DNA from: Dryococelus australis
Taxonomy: Eukaryota > Arthropoda > Insecta > Phasmatodea > Phasmatidae
DNA: 64,000 bases
NCBI GenBank assembly: GCA_029891345.1
Contig: CM057009.1
Coordinates: 93,109,416 to 93,173,415, forward strand
Direction: 5' to 3'
Positions 22,619 through 35,094 of this stretch are shown here, in pieces. How positions within the stretch are numbered: position 1 is the first letter of the stretch; the number at the start of each line of letters is the position of its first letter. A program made the translations under genes and the position numbers. The notes beneath the pieces are model-generated. The model made no database searches, was not told the origin of the DNA, and was given only the letters and a program-made list of their open reading frames with translations.

Positions 22619-22648
22619 GATGTCTCAGCCAAAGTTGGCTGAGACGTC
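22619..22648. other. Near-perfect hairpin
   Basis: GATGTCTCAGCCAA pairs with TTGGCTGAGACGTC across a 2-nt loop (one wobble). The half-site GTCTCAGCCAACTTTG recurs at 889-904. Confidence 0.5.
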
Positions 22649-23508
22649 AGCCTTCGATAAATGAAGTTTTGTGTTTAAGTTTCGGGGAAATACAGGAATT
22701 TGTATGCCACATTCAGAATAAATTAAGGTTTATTTGTTTAGTGTGCCACTAATTTTATTCAAGACACTAATTTTATTCATGAACAATATCGGAAAGCGTT
22801 AATAAGGAGAATTATAAAAAATAATCACATTAGTAATTGCAGCTGTACTTGCTTGAAACTGCATTTATATCGTTATGGGCTTTTCACGATAAACTGAGCA
22901 CTTTAGAAATCCCTGATTAAGATCTACTTGTAGGCACATTGTGTATACTTCCTCCATACGTGAAATTATCATTGCCATGTGCCTGCACACGTTATTCACA
23001 CGCCGATAAATCCAAACTGAATAATTACAAAAGTATTTTTTTTTTTTTTTTAGAAAGTTACACTAACATGTATAACAAAAACAAAAGTTAATAATCTCAG
23101 TTTTCATTACTGTATTGATTCATTAATATATACATTATAATTATGTCTAATATATACAGTATTCATTTAATGTTTTAGAGTAATGTAAAAAAATGGAACT
23201 TGTTTCCTCTCGATATAGTTATCGATTTTACTGGTCGCATGACACTCAATGTTACCGTCTAAATATATTCAGGTAGGGTCAGCAATATTTTCAGAAGGTT
23301 GATTTCAAAAGTGGTTAGTTTACTGTGAACAGCCTTTGAATAGAATACAAAGATGTGTCTATGAACTTGTTTCTGCATTCTTCGTAGTGTATGCATTAAA
23401 AATATGGACAGCAGTATATGGGAAATATGGATACTGTGGCATCTTAAAATCGGCAGGTAGTTTTGCCCAAACTAGGTGAACACGCAAATTTACTTCCCTA
23501 AGGTATTT

Positions 23509-23904
23509 TTAAAATGAGTTATAATCTTGTATTTTGCAGTAAGCAACGAAGATGGCAACCAAGCATAGAGGAATGCCTACGAATTGTTGCAAAATAAATT
23601 GGACTGCAAACGGCAGACAGATATTCATACAATCATTTGTAACGACCATGGCACCTAGGTCAATATACAAAACTGCAAGCATGTGTGATGTTGTTTGCAC
23701 CACGATCATTTGAAGTCGGAATACAAGATTCAAATTTATGTATGCAGCGTACAATGTGACAAGTGCCTCCCCACGCGGCAGAAGGTATTTCTCTGTGTTG
23801 CGCCACACACGCGGACAGGTTTGCATTTCCAATTCTCTAGCAATGAACAAATGTGTAACGTTGGTGTAGCCGTCTAGTGAAAGCGTGTGACGATGTTTGA
23901 GCAT
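23509..23904 (-). pseudogene. Unrecognised ORF within AT-rich repeat copy 1
   Basis: A 131-codon minus-strand frame, hydrophobic in its second half (CLPFAVQFILQQFVGIPLCL). The second repeat copy preserves its first part at 41,105-40,912 (GYTNVTHLFIAR, EMQTC, AHVTLYGAYRNF...FVFRLHMIVVQ), with a frameshift. Both copies keep the frame over about 60 residues, but the plus strand also stays open, so coding strand is uncertain. No known domain is seen. Confidence 0.3.
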
Positions 23905-24078
23905 TTTTTACACAGGGAGTAAGTCACGACGTGTTATGTTGTTGTCTATACAAAGATGAAAATTAATCGGCCGGTGGTTATCAGAGCAAGCAGCGTGAAA
24001 AATCGTCAATGTCTGTGAATTATATTAAGGATTCTACAACACTAATTTTATGTAAAAAAAAATTCCATAGGAGCTAGA

Positions 24079-25637
24079 TCTATACTAATATATAAAGAGG
24101 TAGTGTTTCTAACTTTGAGTGTTTGTGTGTTTGGATGTAGGAGATAATCTTCGAAACTACTCATCCGATTTTAAAAATTCTTCATCATTTCACCAGTAGA
24201 ATGCTACGTTATCACTGAGTGTCATAGGCTATATTTTATTTTAAAAATCAATAGGGATCCCTACTAAAACTCCAATAATGTAACCCAAAGTGTAAATAAA
24301 TGACCTATAAAATTCCTTACATTGCGTGCGCTGCGAAAACTATTGATGATAGAACAAAATAATGTACTACGGCTTTGCAGGACGGACAGATTCGAAAAAT
24401 AAATAGTGCTGTGTGCTGCGTACGGCGCCAACCTTAGAAGCTCTACTGCCATTATGGGGGGAGTTACTTTTGTGTTTGCTGGGGATTTTCGGCAGACACT
24501 CCCTGTAGTTACAAAAGGGACGCGTGTAGATATCATCAAAGCATGTCTTAAATCATCTCCCTTATGGAGTTCTATTCATAACCTAAATTTGAGAACCAAT
24601 ATGAGAGCCTATCTTGGTGGAGACACGCATAAAGATTTAACACAACAATTGCTCAGACTTGGAGGAGTTTTTCCTTCTCTAAATTTGGGCAATAATTCTG
24701 CTGAAATCATTTTTAATGAGACATTAGGTCAGATAGTCCACAGTCTGCAGCATCTTATAGAAGCAGTATATCCGGGCCTCGAAAATTTACTAGAAAGAGG
24801 CTTTCACTGGTTGTGTTCCAGGGCAATAGTATCGCCTAGGAACGACACTGTTAATGAAATCAACAATCTCATTATACAAAGAGTTCCCGGCCAAGTCAAA
24901 ACCTATAAGTCGATTGACACAGTCACCAATGTTGACGATGTCGTCCACTTTCCTCAAGATTTTCTAAATTCGCTTAATCCTTCTGGCTTGCCACCTCACG
25001 AACTATCATTAAAAGTCGGTACTCCTATCATGCTTTTAAGGAATATAAGCCCTCCTAACATGTGTAATGGCACAAGATTGTTCTCCGGTCCAGCAGCCGG
25101 CCAGCTGGCAAACATCCCGAGGATTCCCATGATTCCCACGGATTTGCCAATATCTTCAAACGGTTGCAATTTCCCGTAAAAACATCGTTCGTGATTACTA
25201 TTAATAAGTCCCAGGGTCAAACTTTCTCTTTGGTTGGAATCGACCTACGAAAAGAGTGTTTTTCCCATGGCCAACTATATGTTGGTTTATCACGAGTTGG
25301 AAGTCCCGAGAAACAGTACATTTTGCTACCAAACAATAACAGGACGTCAAACATTGTCTACAGAGAATGTCTTAGCCAATAACATACTAAATACTTATAT
25401 CTCAGATAAATTGCATTGTAATATAATGTATATTAATATGAAAAATTATAAAAAAGTAAAAAATATCAAATAAAAATTGCAAAAAAAACTTTAAATTATA
25501 AATTATTTAATTAATTATTAAATTATAATGTGCTTTATTTTAATGCTTTAGGAGAGTTTACCCAATCTAATTAACGCCGGGTTAAGCAGTTTTTTTAATC
25601 TTAATTGCACCCGTGCGAAGCCGGGGCGGGTCGCTAG
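24079..25637 (+). mobile_element. Helitron remnant, 1,559 bp, exact ends
   Basis: Starts TCTATACTAATATATAAAG and ends CTAG, placed between A (24,078) and T (25,638), the Helitron target. Just before the end is a GC-rich stretch able to pair (ACCCG...CGGGT, 25,609-25,631). Copy 2 of the host repeat shows the uninterrupted site near 41,304 (TTAGATAATGG). The element lost its replication initiator and most of the helicase, so it depended on others or is a dead internal deletion. Confidence 0.9.
24406..25385 (+). pseudogene. Helitron Pif1-type helicase C-terminal fragment
   Basis: Frame 24,406-25,179 has GGVTFVFAGDFRQTLPVV (helicase motif III), SRAIVSPRNDTVNEINNLII and KVGTPIMLLRNI with CNGTRL. 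Frame 25,164-25,385 continues after a frameshift near 25,155 with INKSQGQTF, VGIDLRKECFSHGQLYVGLS (motifs V/VI). Walker A, the DEAH-like motif II and the whole Rep (HUH) domain are missing. A segment between NGTRL and IPRIPMIPTDLP is shortened. Helitron Rep-Hel proteins are about 1,400 residues, so under a quarter remains. Not functional. Confidence 0.9.
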
Positions 25638-28600
25638 TATTGGTATAAAATAATACGAAATTTCCCCCTCCACTGCACGCCCATCATCCTTCACAGTTCC
25701 TGTGACATCAACTCTTGGAAGTATAAATTTACGGCTCCATCTTAGACCAGATATTATATAGTAAAACTCACAAACATTTAACTCCAAATATTTTTAATTT
25801 CATATTTTAAATTTATATTTCAAAATTGTATCTCAATAAAAATATGTTCACTCAAATAATTTTTAATTCAATACTTTAAGTATTTTTGTAATATCTGTAT
25901 GCAAAACTTTTTGGTTACCTTGATTTTTATCAAAAATTAATGAATAAAAGATTTTTACAAAAAAATTCTTGAAATTAAGTTGTTTTATAAATATTATTTA
26001 ATTAAATATGTTTTTATTTAAATTGTGTAAATATATTAAACTATACTGAAGTAGTCGTAAAATTAGAATATTTCTTAATTATCTATAAAACGATCCAAAT
26101 TTCAATAATATATTAATATTTCTTTTTATTGTTTTTTTCACCTTTAAAGATTTAATTAATTCTACAAAATCGATAGTATATTTTTAAGTTTAATTTCAAA
26201 AAAAAAATTTTTAATAAAACCAAAAACTGTTCTTACTAATATTAGGCCTACTAAAAATTTTATGACATCAACAAATATGGCTGAAAATTAAGGTTACCAA
26301 GGAGTTGCCTATAGGTTTAATAATTTTAAAATTTCTGCAAATTTTAAGATTTTACATTTATATAATAATATTCTAAACAACTTTGAATGCCGGAATTTTT
26401 TAACAACAAAAAAAAAATTCTTGTGGACCATGTTGTCTGTATTTTGTAAAGAAAAAAATATTTTTCAGAAAACATGTTAAAAATTTCGAATTAAAATTTA
26501 AGGATTTGTATATTGTTAATTTTCACAATACTGAAAGATACTGTACTAATTGTAAAAACACAATGGCCTCCTAATATATTAATAACTATTTCTATACGAA
26601 AATAAAATTCACATGGAAAAGAATTGTCAAGGGTAAATATTTTATAAGTTAAATATGCATTATTTCCATTATTTTATAGTTATTATAGAAACAATTAATC
26701 ATATTCCTTCTTCCAATTCTTTACATTTTGCATTTTAAATATTTTAATGTGTAAAAAATTTCTTTTTTTTATAAGAATGACAACACAAATCTATTAAAGG
26801 TATATCTGTTGGATAATAAGTTATTTCTATGCCATTATTAGTAATAAAACCAAACCTTTCTTAAAATAGACCCAATGTTTATTTTATTCTTGTAATTTAT
26901 AAAAAAAAAAAGTTTCTCGACAAAATATACAGCTTTATTTACATTTTGTTTACATAATCCAGCAACATAAATATATTTTCGTTTATTGTTTACAACAAAA
27001 GCATACAAATAATAAGAATTATTTCTTCCAAAATCAGTCCACCATGTACCAAAATATTATTTTATATCTAATTTTTTTTAACCTAGTTTTAATTTGTATT
27101 ATTTTGGTATAGCTTCAGGTCGTTCTAAATAATTTAATTATCTTTATTGTTTTCATTTCTTTGGTGATTGTAAATAAGTGGAATTTAATGGCAATTCTTG
27201 CTCTTTGAAATTAATTACCATGGGAATTGTGGAAAAAACTCAATATAAAAAATAGGTTATTTCAGATTTAATAAAATGCATTTGTTTTCTTGTTACACTA
27301 CTGTTTCTCTCTTGTCTGCTTTAACTTTAAATAATCAGTTGGTATTTTATTCGAATTAAAACCAGCAATAACATAATTTATAATTTTACTTCTCTCTTTT
27401 TCGTCTTCTGGTTATTGCATTTGTATTCCTGTTAATTAATTTTTTTATTTTTAGTTCCCCAACAATGATATTGTAATACATTTTAAAAAATAACGCAATT
27501 ATTATTTTTTTATTGTTTATTAACTTTTCTCTCATTTTGTAAATCGTAAAGGTATAAAAACCATTTTCGAAATGTTTGGATTATTTTATTAACTAAAAAC
27601 AACTTTCATTGTAACACATTCTTAATTATTTTTAAAATTTTCGTTTCCATATCTATAAATTTTTGTTTCTAATATTTTAATTCCAATTTCTTTATGAAAG
27701 TTCGAACAAAACATTTGTTATCTTTTACCTTGATAATTTAGACACATCTACAATATTTTTTCAAACTTGTTTATTTACTCAGGGAACTGTAAATTGGCAA
27801 TTAAATGTGATATACATTTTAATTGTAAAAATGATATTTATAAATGTTAAATAATATTTTCCAGCAGTATTATCGAAATTAAAAGTTGCAATAAAATTTT
27901 CTTTAAATCACCTCTATATTCGAATATTAAAATTATTTGTAAAATATTTAATTATCTCTTTTTATTAAAACTTGCAGAAAATATTGGGTTATATCTAATT
28001 CTAACAAATAATAATGTTCTTTCTTTAATTCTTCTAATATCTTTAGCAATTCTGCTAAAAAATAATAATTAATTTTATTTCTGGAAGTTTGATTTTAACA
28101 TTACTAACTACTGGAGTTTCTCTTTTATAATAACTTTATATATTGATTTATTATTTGTTTAACTCCTTTTACAGTAATGACATAAGGATTTTACGAAAAT
28201 GGAATACTCAATGTTACCGTAAATTAAAACAAGAAAATTTTATTTTTAGAACACTATTATATCCGCTACGTGTTGTTTCTTTTCTTGAATCTCCTTCGAA
28301 ATCTGCAAAATCTAAAACTTTTACAACCATATTATTATAACAAAATGGATATTTTATTTGTTTAGGGTATTTTAATTCTTCGATTGTATAGTTTCTATCT
28401 CCAATATTTGTAACAAGAATGCGATTTGAATTTTCTGTCTATAACGATGATTCTAATCTTTCATTTGTTGGCTTAATTTTATTTCCAAATAATTATGTTA
28501 AAAAAGTTATGTTTCTAAATTTTATTTTGTGCTGGTGCACAAATAATTGCAGACAACAAATCAGATTTAATACCTATATTCTTGCCAAATAATTATGTAC

Positions 28601-28800
28601 AATGACAGGCAGCACCCTAAGAATTATTACATACAACATGGCAATTATTAATGCTGTGATCACAAATGTTACTAGATTCCAGATCCATACAGAAATATTT
28701 AAAAAGTTGACAAAACATATTTCAAAATGTAGAATAAATCTTATTGTTTGTCCAGCAGAATATAGAATATTTAAAACAACATTATATGCAAATTAGCAAT
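25638..28800 (-). pseudogene. Decayed coding traces on minus strand of repeat copy 1
   Basis: Read on the minus strand, this AT-rich block gives protein-like stretches that recur in copy 2 in the same order: GDRNYTIEELKYPKQI and VLDFADFEGDSRKET (about 28,430-28,300), ETPVVSNVKIKLPE (about 28,120), LTGIQMQ (about 27,430), YYLYAFVVNN, KYIYVAGLCKQNVNKAVYF (about 26,980), NNGIEITYYPTDIP (about 26,840) and a final VDVTGTVKDDG (about 25,700). Copy 2 adds GHSRVPQFWLAKEIEE (about 42,050). Stops and frameshifts are frequent. I recognise no family, and low-complexity AT-rich sequence can mimic coding, so this is tentative. Confidence 0.35.
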
Positions 28801-28975
28801 ATATTAAAATTATTTAAAAATATATATATTTTGCAGATTGCAATGAAAGTATAAAACGTTGACTAGACTTGTAAATACGAGAAATTACATGAAAGGAGGA
28901 CAGTCTAGTAAGACCACGAAAGGCTCCTATTTACACAACACTTCACAACATTTATTAAAAGGCTATTTAAAATAT

Positions 28976-31900
28976 GAAGTTTCGGTGGAGGCAGTCAAAT
29001 GACCCGTCATAGCTCCAGCAAATAAAATTATAATGAACAAACACATTAAAATGTTAACAACGCCCAAGCAAGAGACGTGGGAACGAAGCATTCTGAAAAA
29101 AGTTGAAATATTCTTGGGCAGCAAACAAGACTAGACACTACACATTAATATAGGAAACACACAGCTAAGCTAGGTTTAAGTTAAGCCAAAAACAAAATTT
29201 GGGCTGGCATCCAAAACAACAATTTGTAATAAACACTTACTTATCACATCCCCATAACAACGTATCTACGTCCCACAAACCATTAAAAACATTTTGAAAA
29301 ATACCCAGCTAACACACAACTCTCAGTCCACGACTCGCCATTTTAAATTGCTCAAAAATCTCGGCAGCTCAGGAGACGCAATAAAATAGATGGTGCCTCA
29401 TTACGGCGAAACTTCCGAAGGACGACAAATTAGAAAACGTAACATATAATGCATTTCTTCAGAGATTCGTATTGGCAACGACCAGGTATAGCATATGAGA
29501 GGCGCAAGATGTGAAACGACTTAAATTAACTGCCGCATTAACAAAAAATATTAATGCACGAGAGGAGTGGAAATCAAGGGAGGGGGAGAAGGGGAGTAAA
29601 AAGGGATGGGATCCGAGCCGAGCATAGAGCAAGCCACAATGCAGAGTAGAAAACGATGAAGATGTCTAGCGCTGGGAGTACTATGTCGCAATTTATGTAA
29701 AATAAATTTATACAAGTTTAACAAAAATATATGTTTTAAGTAATGCTTTTTAATTACCCAAAATTATTTTCTTTTTCCGAACATAATTCCAGCAACATTC
29801 GTGGGAGTTTTTTTTTTTTAACAATTTGAGTATCTTGATCTAACATAAAAATTTGTGAATTCTCACAAAAATTATCAGGTTAATGCATTTCTGGTTAATT
29901 TAAATTATTCAATGCCCGGTTTATTACTCCTTTTCCGTGGTGTTTAGGAATCCAACATGAATGAGGAGTAACATTTAATATTCTTATTAAATATGGAATT
30001 CCTATAGAATTATTAAAAACAAAATATGAAATATATTTTTTAAGATTCATAATACTAACTTTCTCATTATAATAATTTTTATTTCAGAATTTCATACTCC
30101 ATGAATAACTAATAATTTATCATTTGATTTTCATACACCATTCATATTAATTTTTTTTTGGTAAATTATTATAATTTTTTTATTTCTTCACCAGGTTTTG
30201 GTGTTCTTCGTAAATATGTTTTTTTGGTGAATTTGGTTCTGACCAAGATGATATCTAAAAATATATTTTTCATAAGTGGGTTTCATAATATTTTTGTGCT
30301 GCCGAAATTCTACCTAAACCTATTTTTTTTTTTAGGTTTATATTTTTGATATATCATGTTTTTCGAAAAAACTATTTCCGTATAGTTACCATAATCTTCA
30401 TTTTCAAGATCTTCTTTTTTTTAATTTGTGTTAGCTAATAAGAAAGTCCCTCTGTTAATTCATTTCATTAACTTTGGCTAATAATTTATTATTTTTTAAT
30501 AATTACTTTTTACCAGCAACATACTATATGTAATGTGGTATTAATTAGTTAAAGAAGTCTTACTTATGACAAAATTAAAAGAATTACCGAAGATGTATAA
30601 TTTTTTTTATATTTAGATGGATAAAGTTAATCAATTATATGGATTGGCAATATTAATCTATAATTTAATTCCGAATTCTAGATATATTCATAAACTATTC
30701 ATTCGTATAAATATATGTTTATAATTAATTTTACGGTAAATATCAAATGCATATTCTAAATAAACTTGATTATTTTAATAAAACAATCATATATAATTGG
30801 GTGAATTATAATTAGAACATTTTTTGGTTAGCAATATTGTTTATAAGAACTCTTGAATATTAGAAAAGATTTTATTGTGTAAGATATTAGGCTTAAAGTC
30901 ATTTTACCAAGAAGACACAATAAAATTAATTTCGCAGAATATGAATACATTATTGTATGATATAAGGAATATAATGGTAAAATGTATATTAATCAATTTA
31001 ATTAAAATCTCGACGAGATATAAATATTTTTAATGGAAATATTAATGATATATACTTGGGTTGTACTCAACATATTAGCTATTTTCCTTGCAATGCTGTG
31101 GTATTTAATTGTATATCTATTTGCACTTGGAAAATATGCCTGGAGTCCAAAAAAAATTTTAGTCATTGAAGTCATTTTTGTTCTATTTTCTACAATATTC
31201 TTATTTGCCCTATTTTCCTGCAAGTGCTGTGCCTTCAAAGCTTTGATATGGTCCTTGCGTTTAACACAATGTTTAATTCGTGTGCCCATTCTAAAATGCT
31301 TGTTATTAGCGCAGACCTTCTACGTTTCAGATTACATTTGAGCACTTCAGCCAACATGGTTGTTAAGTAAATCGTAAAACCTGATTACCAAAATACCTGT
31401 ATATTACTATAAACCACTTATACAAGAACCATATTCCTGATTCTTTATTCTGATCGGCATCGTAAAATCCAAAAAGGGCAATTAAAAAATATAATAAACT
31501 TTACTTTAGTTTTCAATAATAATAAAATAAAGTTTATTATTATCTTTTTTTCAGTGTTGTTTTAACACACATACAAATCATCTGCATTTCAATCGCTCTA
31601 CAATAGCCTATACCACCTTCTGAAAAGTCTTTCAGGCTACGTTTCTAGCCCTAACTAAATTTCTTACATGAAATATTTCTATAAAAAATATATATATGAA
31701 AATAATTAAAGAACTGCCGCAGAATGCATCAGAATATTAACACAATTCCCTGCCATTAACATTTAAGACGTAGAACAAATAAGAGTGACTTTTCAAAGCA
31801 TGAGCATTACGCTACTAAAAGTAATGAGTTCTCGCGTTTCAACAAACATCCAATGAAAATTGTTATTACTGATAAGCAGAAGGTTCATGGCTATAAGTCC

Positions 31901-33130
31901 ATTCACGGTTACTTCAAACTTTTCTGAATCCATGCTAAATGTCTACTTTTGGTTAGCAATTACGTATCCTTCCGCTACATGTAAAAAGAAACACCGCCAC
32001 GTGAATTCTACGTTTTAACTGCCGAATGCACTGTTTACTGTTTACAGCTGTTCAAATAATTCTGCCATATTTCAAAATCCATTACATACTAATATTCACA
32101 ATTTAGGCCTATAACCATATTCAGGTTAACCGTATGACTTTTTTAACAGTGTCTTTATTGACGATAGTTCTCATGGTTTTTATTTTACATTGTTGACATA
32201 TTTGTTATACACGATATAGCACATTACATATAATATGCGTTAGTATTTTGGCGCGACTGTGCTTAACCCTGTTACAACTGTGGGGAAATAAATCTAATAT
32301 TTAAGCTCTAATTTTTTATGTATTTTGGGTTATTTCGTAAAAAGTACGACCTTAGTTGTGTGCCGTACAAGAATAAATATTGAACAACGTTGGGTAAGAA
32401 TCCGACATTTTCTTATAAGTAACAAAATACAAAATTTCTTTTACACTTGGATTGTACCAATAAAGCACTCAAAAATCATTCAATGACTAGAATGAGTTTG
32501 TTCAAAAAACTTAAAAACATTCGAGAACATAATATATTAGCTGATAACAATTGAAACCACAGGTTTCTGAAAAATCAGTTAACAATTCAATGGGCTGTAA
32601 AGTGGCCCCTCTAAATTGACCACCGCACAAACGCTTTACACATTTAGATTTTATGTGCTTATTTAAACGTATTAGAAATTACCCTCGGGCATAAAATCAA
32701 TTATTGCGCAGCGCCCAAAAATTCAGTAAAACGTGAACCTCGATCACGTGATTTATTAACAAGTGGTTACTAAAATGTTATACAAAGCTTGAAACAGGTA
32801 TCTACCCAATTTGTTTGGTATTTCACGATGCTATCTCAGAATGCCTCGATAGTTTCGGAATTTAACTCAACACAACTGCAGGTTATGTCCATTAAAAATA
32901 TGGAAATACATCACAAAACATTATGAACAAACTGCTCTAAAATTGGTGGCCAACAAAAAATACCAAAACCAGCAAGTCCGATATTCTCAGAATATATCAA
33001 CACACTTGACATTCACATTAAGTGCTTAACACAACAGCAGGTAATTATTCTCAGAATGCCTAACACACTTGCAATTTAAAATTCTTTAACACAAACACAT
33101 GTAATAATCATAGGTGCGCAAAAGACGTTA
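28976..33130. other. Long AT-rich region without recognised gene
   Basis: The only frames near 100 codons are at 31,002-31,341, open on both strands: a hydrophobic plus frame (FLAMLWYLIVYLFALG) and a basic minus frame. Neither matches a family I know. 28,976-29,700 is somewhat less AT-rich. I see no repeats pairing with the rest of the window. Confidence 0.4.
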
Positions 33131-33535
33131 AGTAGTAGGATTTGGTATGTTAAAGCATAAGGGCATGGGGCGTCGGAGCCGGAGACGCCCGGCTGCCATG
33201 TTATAATGCCACCCGTCCGCCATCTTAGATGTCATTGACCTCGACCATGACCTATCACCCATAACCTTGTCCTAGACCCCCATGATTTCTGACCCCAAAA
33301 ACCAAAGAAATTAAGAAAAAAATCTATAAAAAATTATAAAAACTACAAAAATGTTTATTAAAAATTAAAGGATCATTAAGAAATTAATAAACAATTTGTT
33401 AATAAAATACTTGATTAAAAATTTGTTTTAAAAATAAAAAATCAATTAAAAATGTATTTTTTACAAAATTTTATTAAAAATTTTTCTTGTTAAAGTCTTT
33501 TCCCCCAGCGGCCATTTTCCCTAACAATTTCCCTT
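33131..33535 (+). repeat. Polinton/foldback-type terminus, element 2
   Basis: Begins AGTAGTAGGA and continues with AAGGGCATGGGGCGTCGG, a CCATGTTATAATG block and CCGCCATCTTAGATG, then GACCTCGACC...; this follows the order of the foldback arm at 55,291-55,930 (AGTAGTAGGG, CAAGGGCGTGGGGCGTTGG, CATCTTG, TGACC words). It ends near a GGCCATTTTCCC phrase shared with 55,910. It is read as the outer end of element 2. Confidence 0.6.
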
Positions 33536-33539
33536 TTGA

Positions 33540-33584
33540 TTAACCGGATAATCAATTTGATATCAAATTGACTTACCGGATTAA
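33540..33584. repeat. 45-bp palindrome, copy A
   Basis: Centred on CAATTTGATATCAAATTG, with outer halves TTAACCGGAT and ACCGGATTAA. Copy B at 45,121-45,165 has the same centre and compensating outer changes (TTAATCAGAT / ATCTGATTAA). Confidence 0.8.
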
Positions 33585-35090
33585 GGATTAATCCAATTTT
33601 TATTCGTTCAAATTTTTAAATCCGATTTCAAACTGACAATTTAATTGAATTAATTAATAAAACATTTTTTTTAAATTTTTTAATGTCGTGAGAGTTAATG
33701 TATTGTTTGGTGTAAGAGTGTCCTAAGGTACTTTATTTTTGTTTTATTTTTCTATGGAGAGCGGCATGGCAGGTCCTCACTCTCGGAGGTCTTAACGTGT
33801 TGAGGTGTGATGTGTTGGGAAGGGGTTTATATGTATGTGTAGAGGATCTTAATTTTTGTTTTTTTTTATTTTTGGAGAGCACCATGGTACGTCCTCACTT
33901 TCGGACATCTGTCGTTGTACTGATATTTGCCTGTGTTGGGCAAGGAGAATATATACAAAAAGTGTAAAATTAATTTTTTTTATGTTATTGAGTTCCTTCC
34001 CTTCTGTCAGGCGACTGAGGGCTAAGACACATCTGCTTCGACCGCCGTCTGGCAGGCGCCAGAGGTTATGGCGTATTTAATTAAATGATTAGTAAATACT
34101 TAATACATTAAACGAAAAAGAAATGTGAATACGATTTCCTGTATGCTAGTAATATAATTTACATGAAGGACTAATCGAATCGTAAATACAAATTTCTAAC
34201 GAATTACAGACCCCAGCTATCCTGGTATCCTAAATAAATCAAGGAACGAGTTATAGCTACAATTTCCATATCAATGTATAATTTAAGACTGAATAAATTA
34301 CACAACTTTAATTAAACGACGTTATACCTAAACACATTAACAATGGATTTGAAAACACATACAAATATATATATAAATTACACTACTTGACGAACATGTC
34401 TGTTCGATCGGGAGGTTGCTGTAGGAATATTGGTTACGAAATAGCTATTGAAAAAAAGAGATTAATACGATTCATGTCCAAATACACAACTACATGACTA
34501 TGACAAATGGATAAAAAGTATGTTTACGATGCACGTACTAGATGAGAAAAAACATATCCTTATAGTCATCTGAGTTTACTTCCATGTCAAAATGAAAACT
34601 TGATTACTGCCCCCAGCAATCCTGCTGCAACATCTTAACCTAGTGTCCAAGATTAAAGCAAACGACTTGAATTAAAACACACATTCAAAATATGCAAACT
34701 TACAAATGAAGTGATTCAAAGTAATTAACAAAGCCAAATAGGTATCCTATTTCCCCATCAAGCTATGTGTTATAAAATAATGACGTCCAATTTAAGCACC
34801 TCATCAGCTCTCAACACCGAAATGCACATGCAACTAGATGACTAGTACAAAAATTTACTTATTGAAATACTTCAAATATCAATAAAAAGTCCTGTTTTCG
34901 AATTCACCGGTTTTTATAAACGCTAACAAAATATTTCACTAGAAATTTTAAGCATTGAACAAGTACCGAAAAAAAACTCACCCCACTTCCAAGATTTAAA
35001 AATTTTTTATTATTCACTTTTAACAAGCAATATAACTTTTGTTGACGTCACCAGGTTAAGGTCGATACTCCATCTGCTTCAATGTAGTAC
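33585..35090. repeat. Repeat A, between terminus and PolB
   Basis: Direct repeat of 45,166-46,800. Landmarks in both: GAGAGCGGCATGG then TCCTCACTCTCGGAGGTCTT, GAGAGCACCATGGTACGTCC, GGCGACTGAG with GACCGCC, CGATCGGGAGGTTGCTGTAGG, and ATGCACATGCAACTAG-like (34,830 / 46,565). The GAGAGC units form two imperfect tandem copies of roughly 120 bp (33,755 and 33,875). No ORF of substance. Confidence 0.75.
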
Positions 35091-35094
35091 TTAT

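Larger units (their letters stand above)
21717..23508. other. Intergenic sequence with one SINE and a hairpin
   Basis: No gene is recognised. It holds the SINE at about 22,120-22,348, the hairpin at 22,619-22,648, a C-run at 21,936-21,945 and a T-run at 23,037-23,050. Confidence 0.45.
23684..28975. repeat. Unclassified AT-rich repeat, copy 1
   Basis: Direct repeat of 40,912-44,117. Matching landmarks: GTTTGCACCACGATCAT (23,695 / 40,921), CATCATCCTTCACA (25,682 / 41,349), GATTTTCACRATA (26,517 / 41,716), TACAGCTTTA, and CAATGACAGGCAGCACCCTAA (28,600 / 43,760). Homology ends at TTATTAAAAGRCTATTTAAA. Copy 1 is interrupted by a Helitron (24,079-25,637). No terminal repeats are evident, and copy 2 lacks the first part, so full boundaries are unknown. 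Confidence 0.75.

Noticed and set aside
23684..28975. Mitochondrial DNA insertion
   Set aside because: The AT richness suggested it, but no cytochrome oxidase, cytochrome b, NADH dehydrogenase or rRNA segment could be recognised on either strand.
31002..31341. Possible multi-pass membrane protein (plus) or basic protein (minus)
   Set aside because: Both strands are open over the same bases, no relative in the window, no known motif, no supporting signals.
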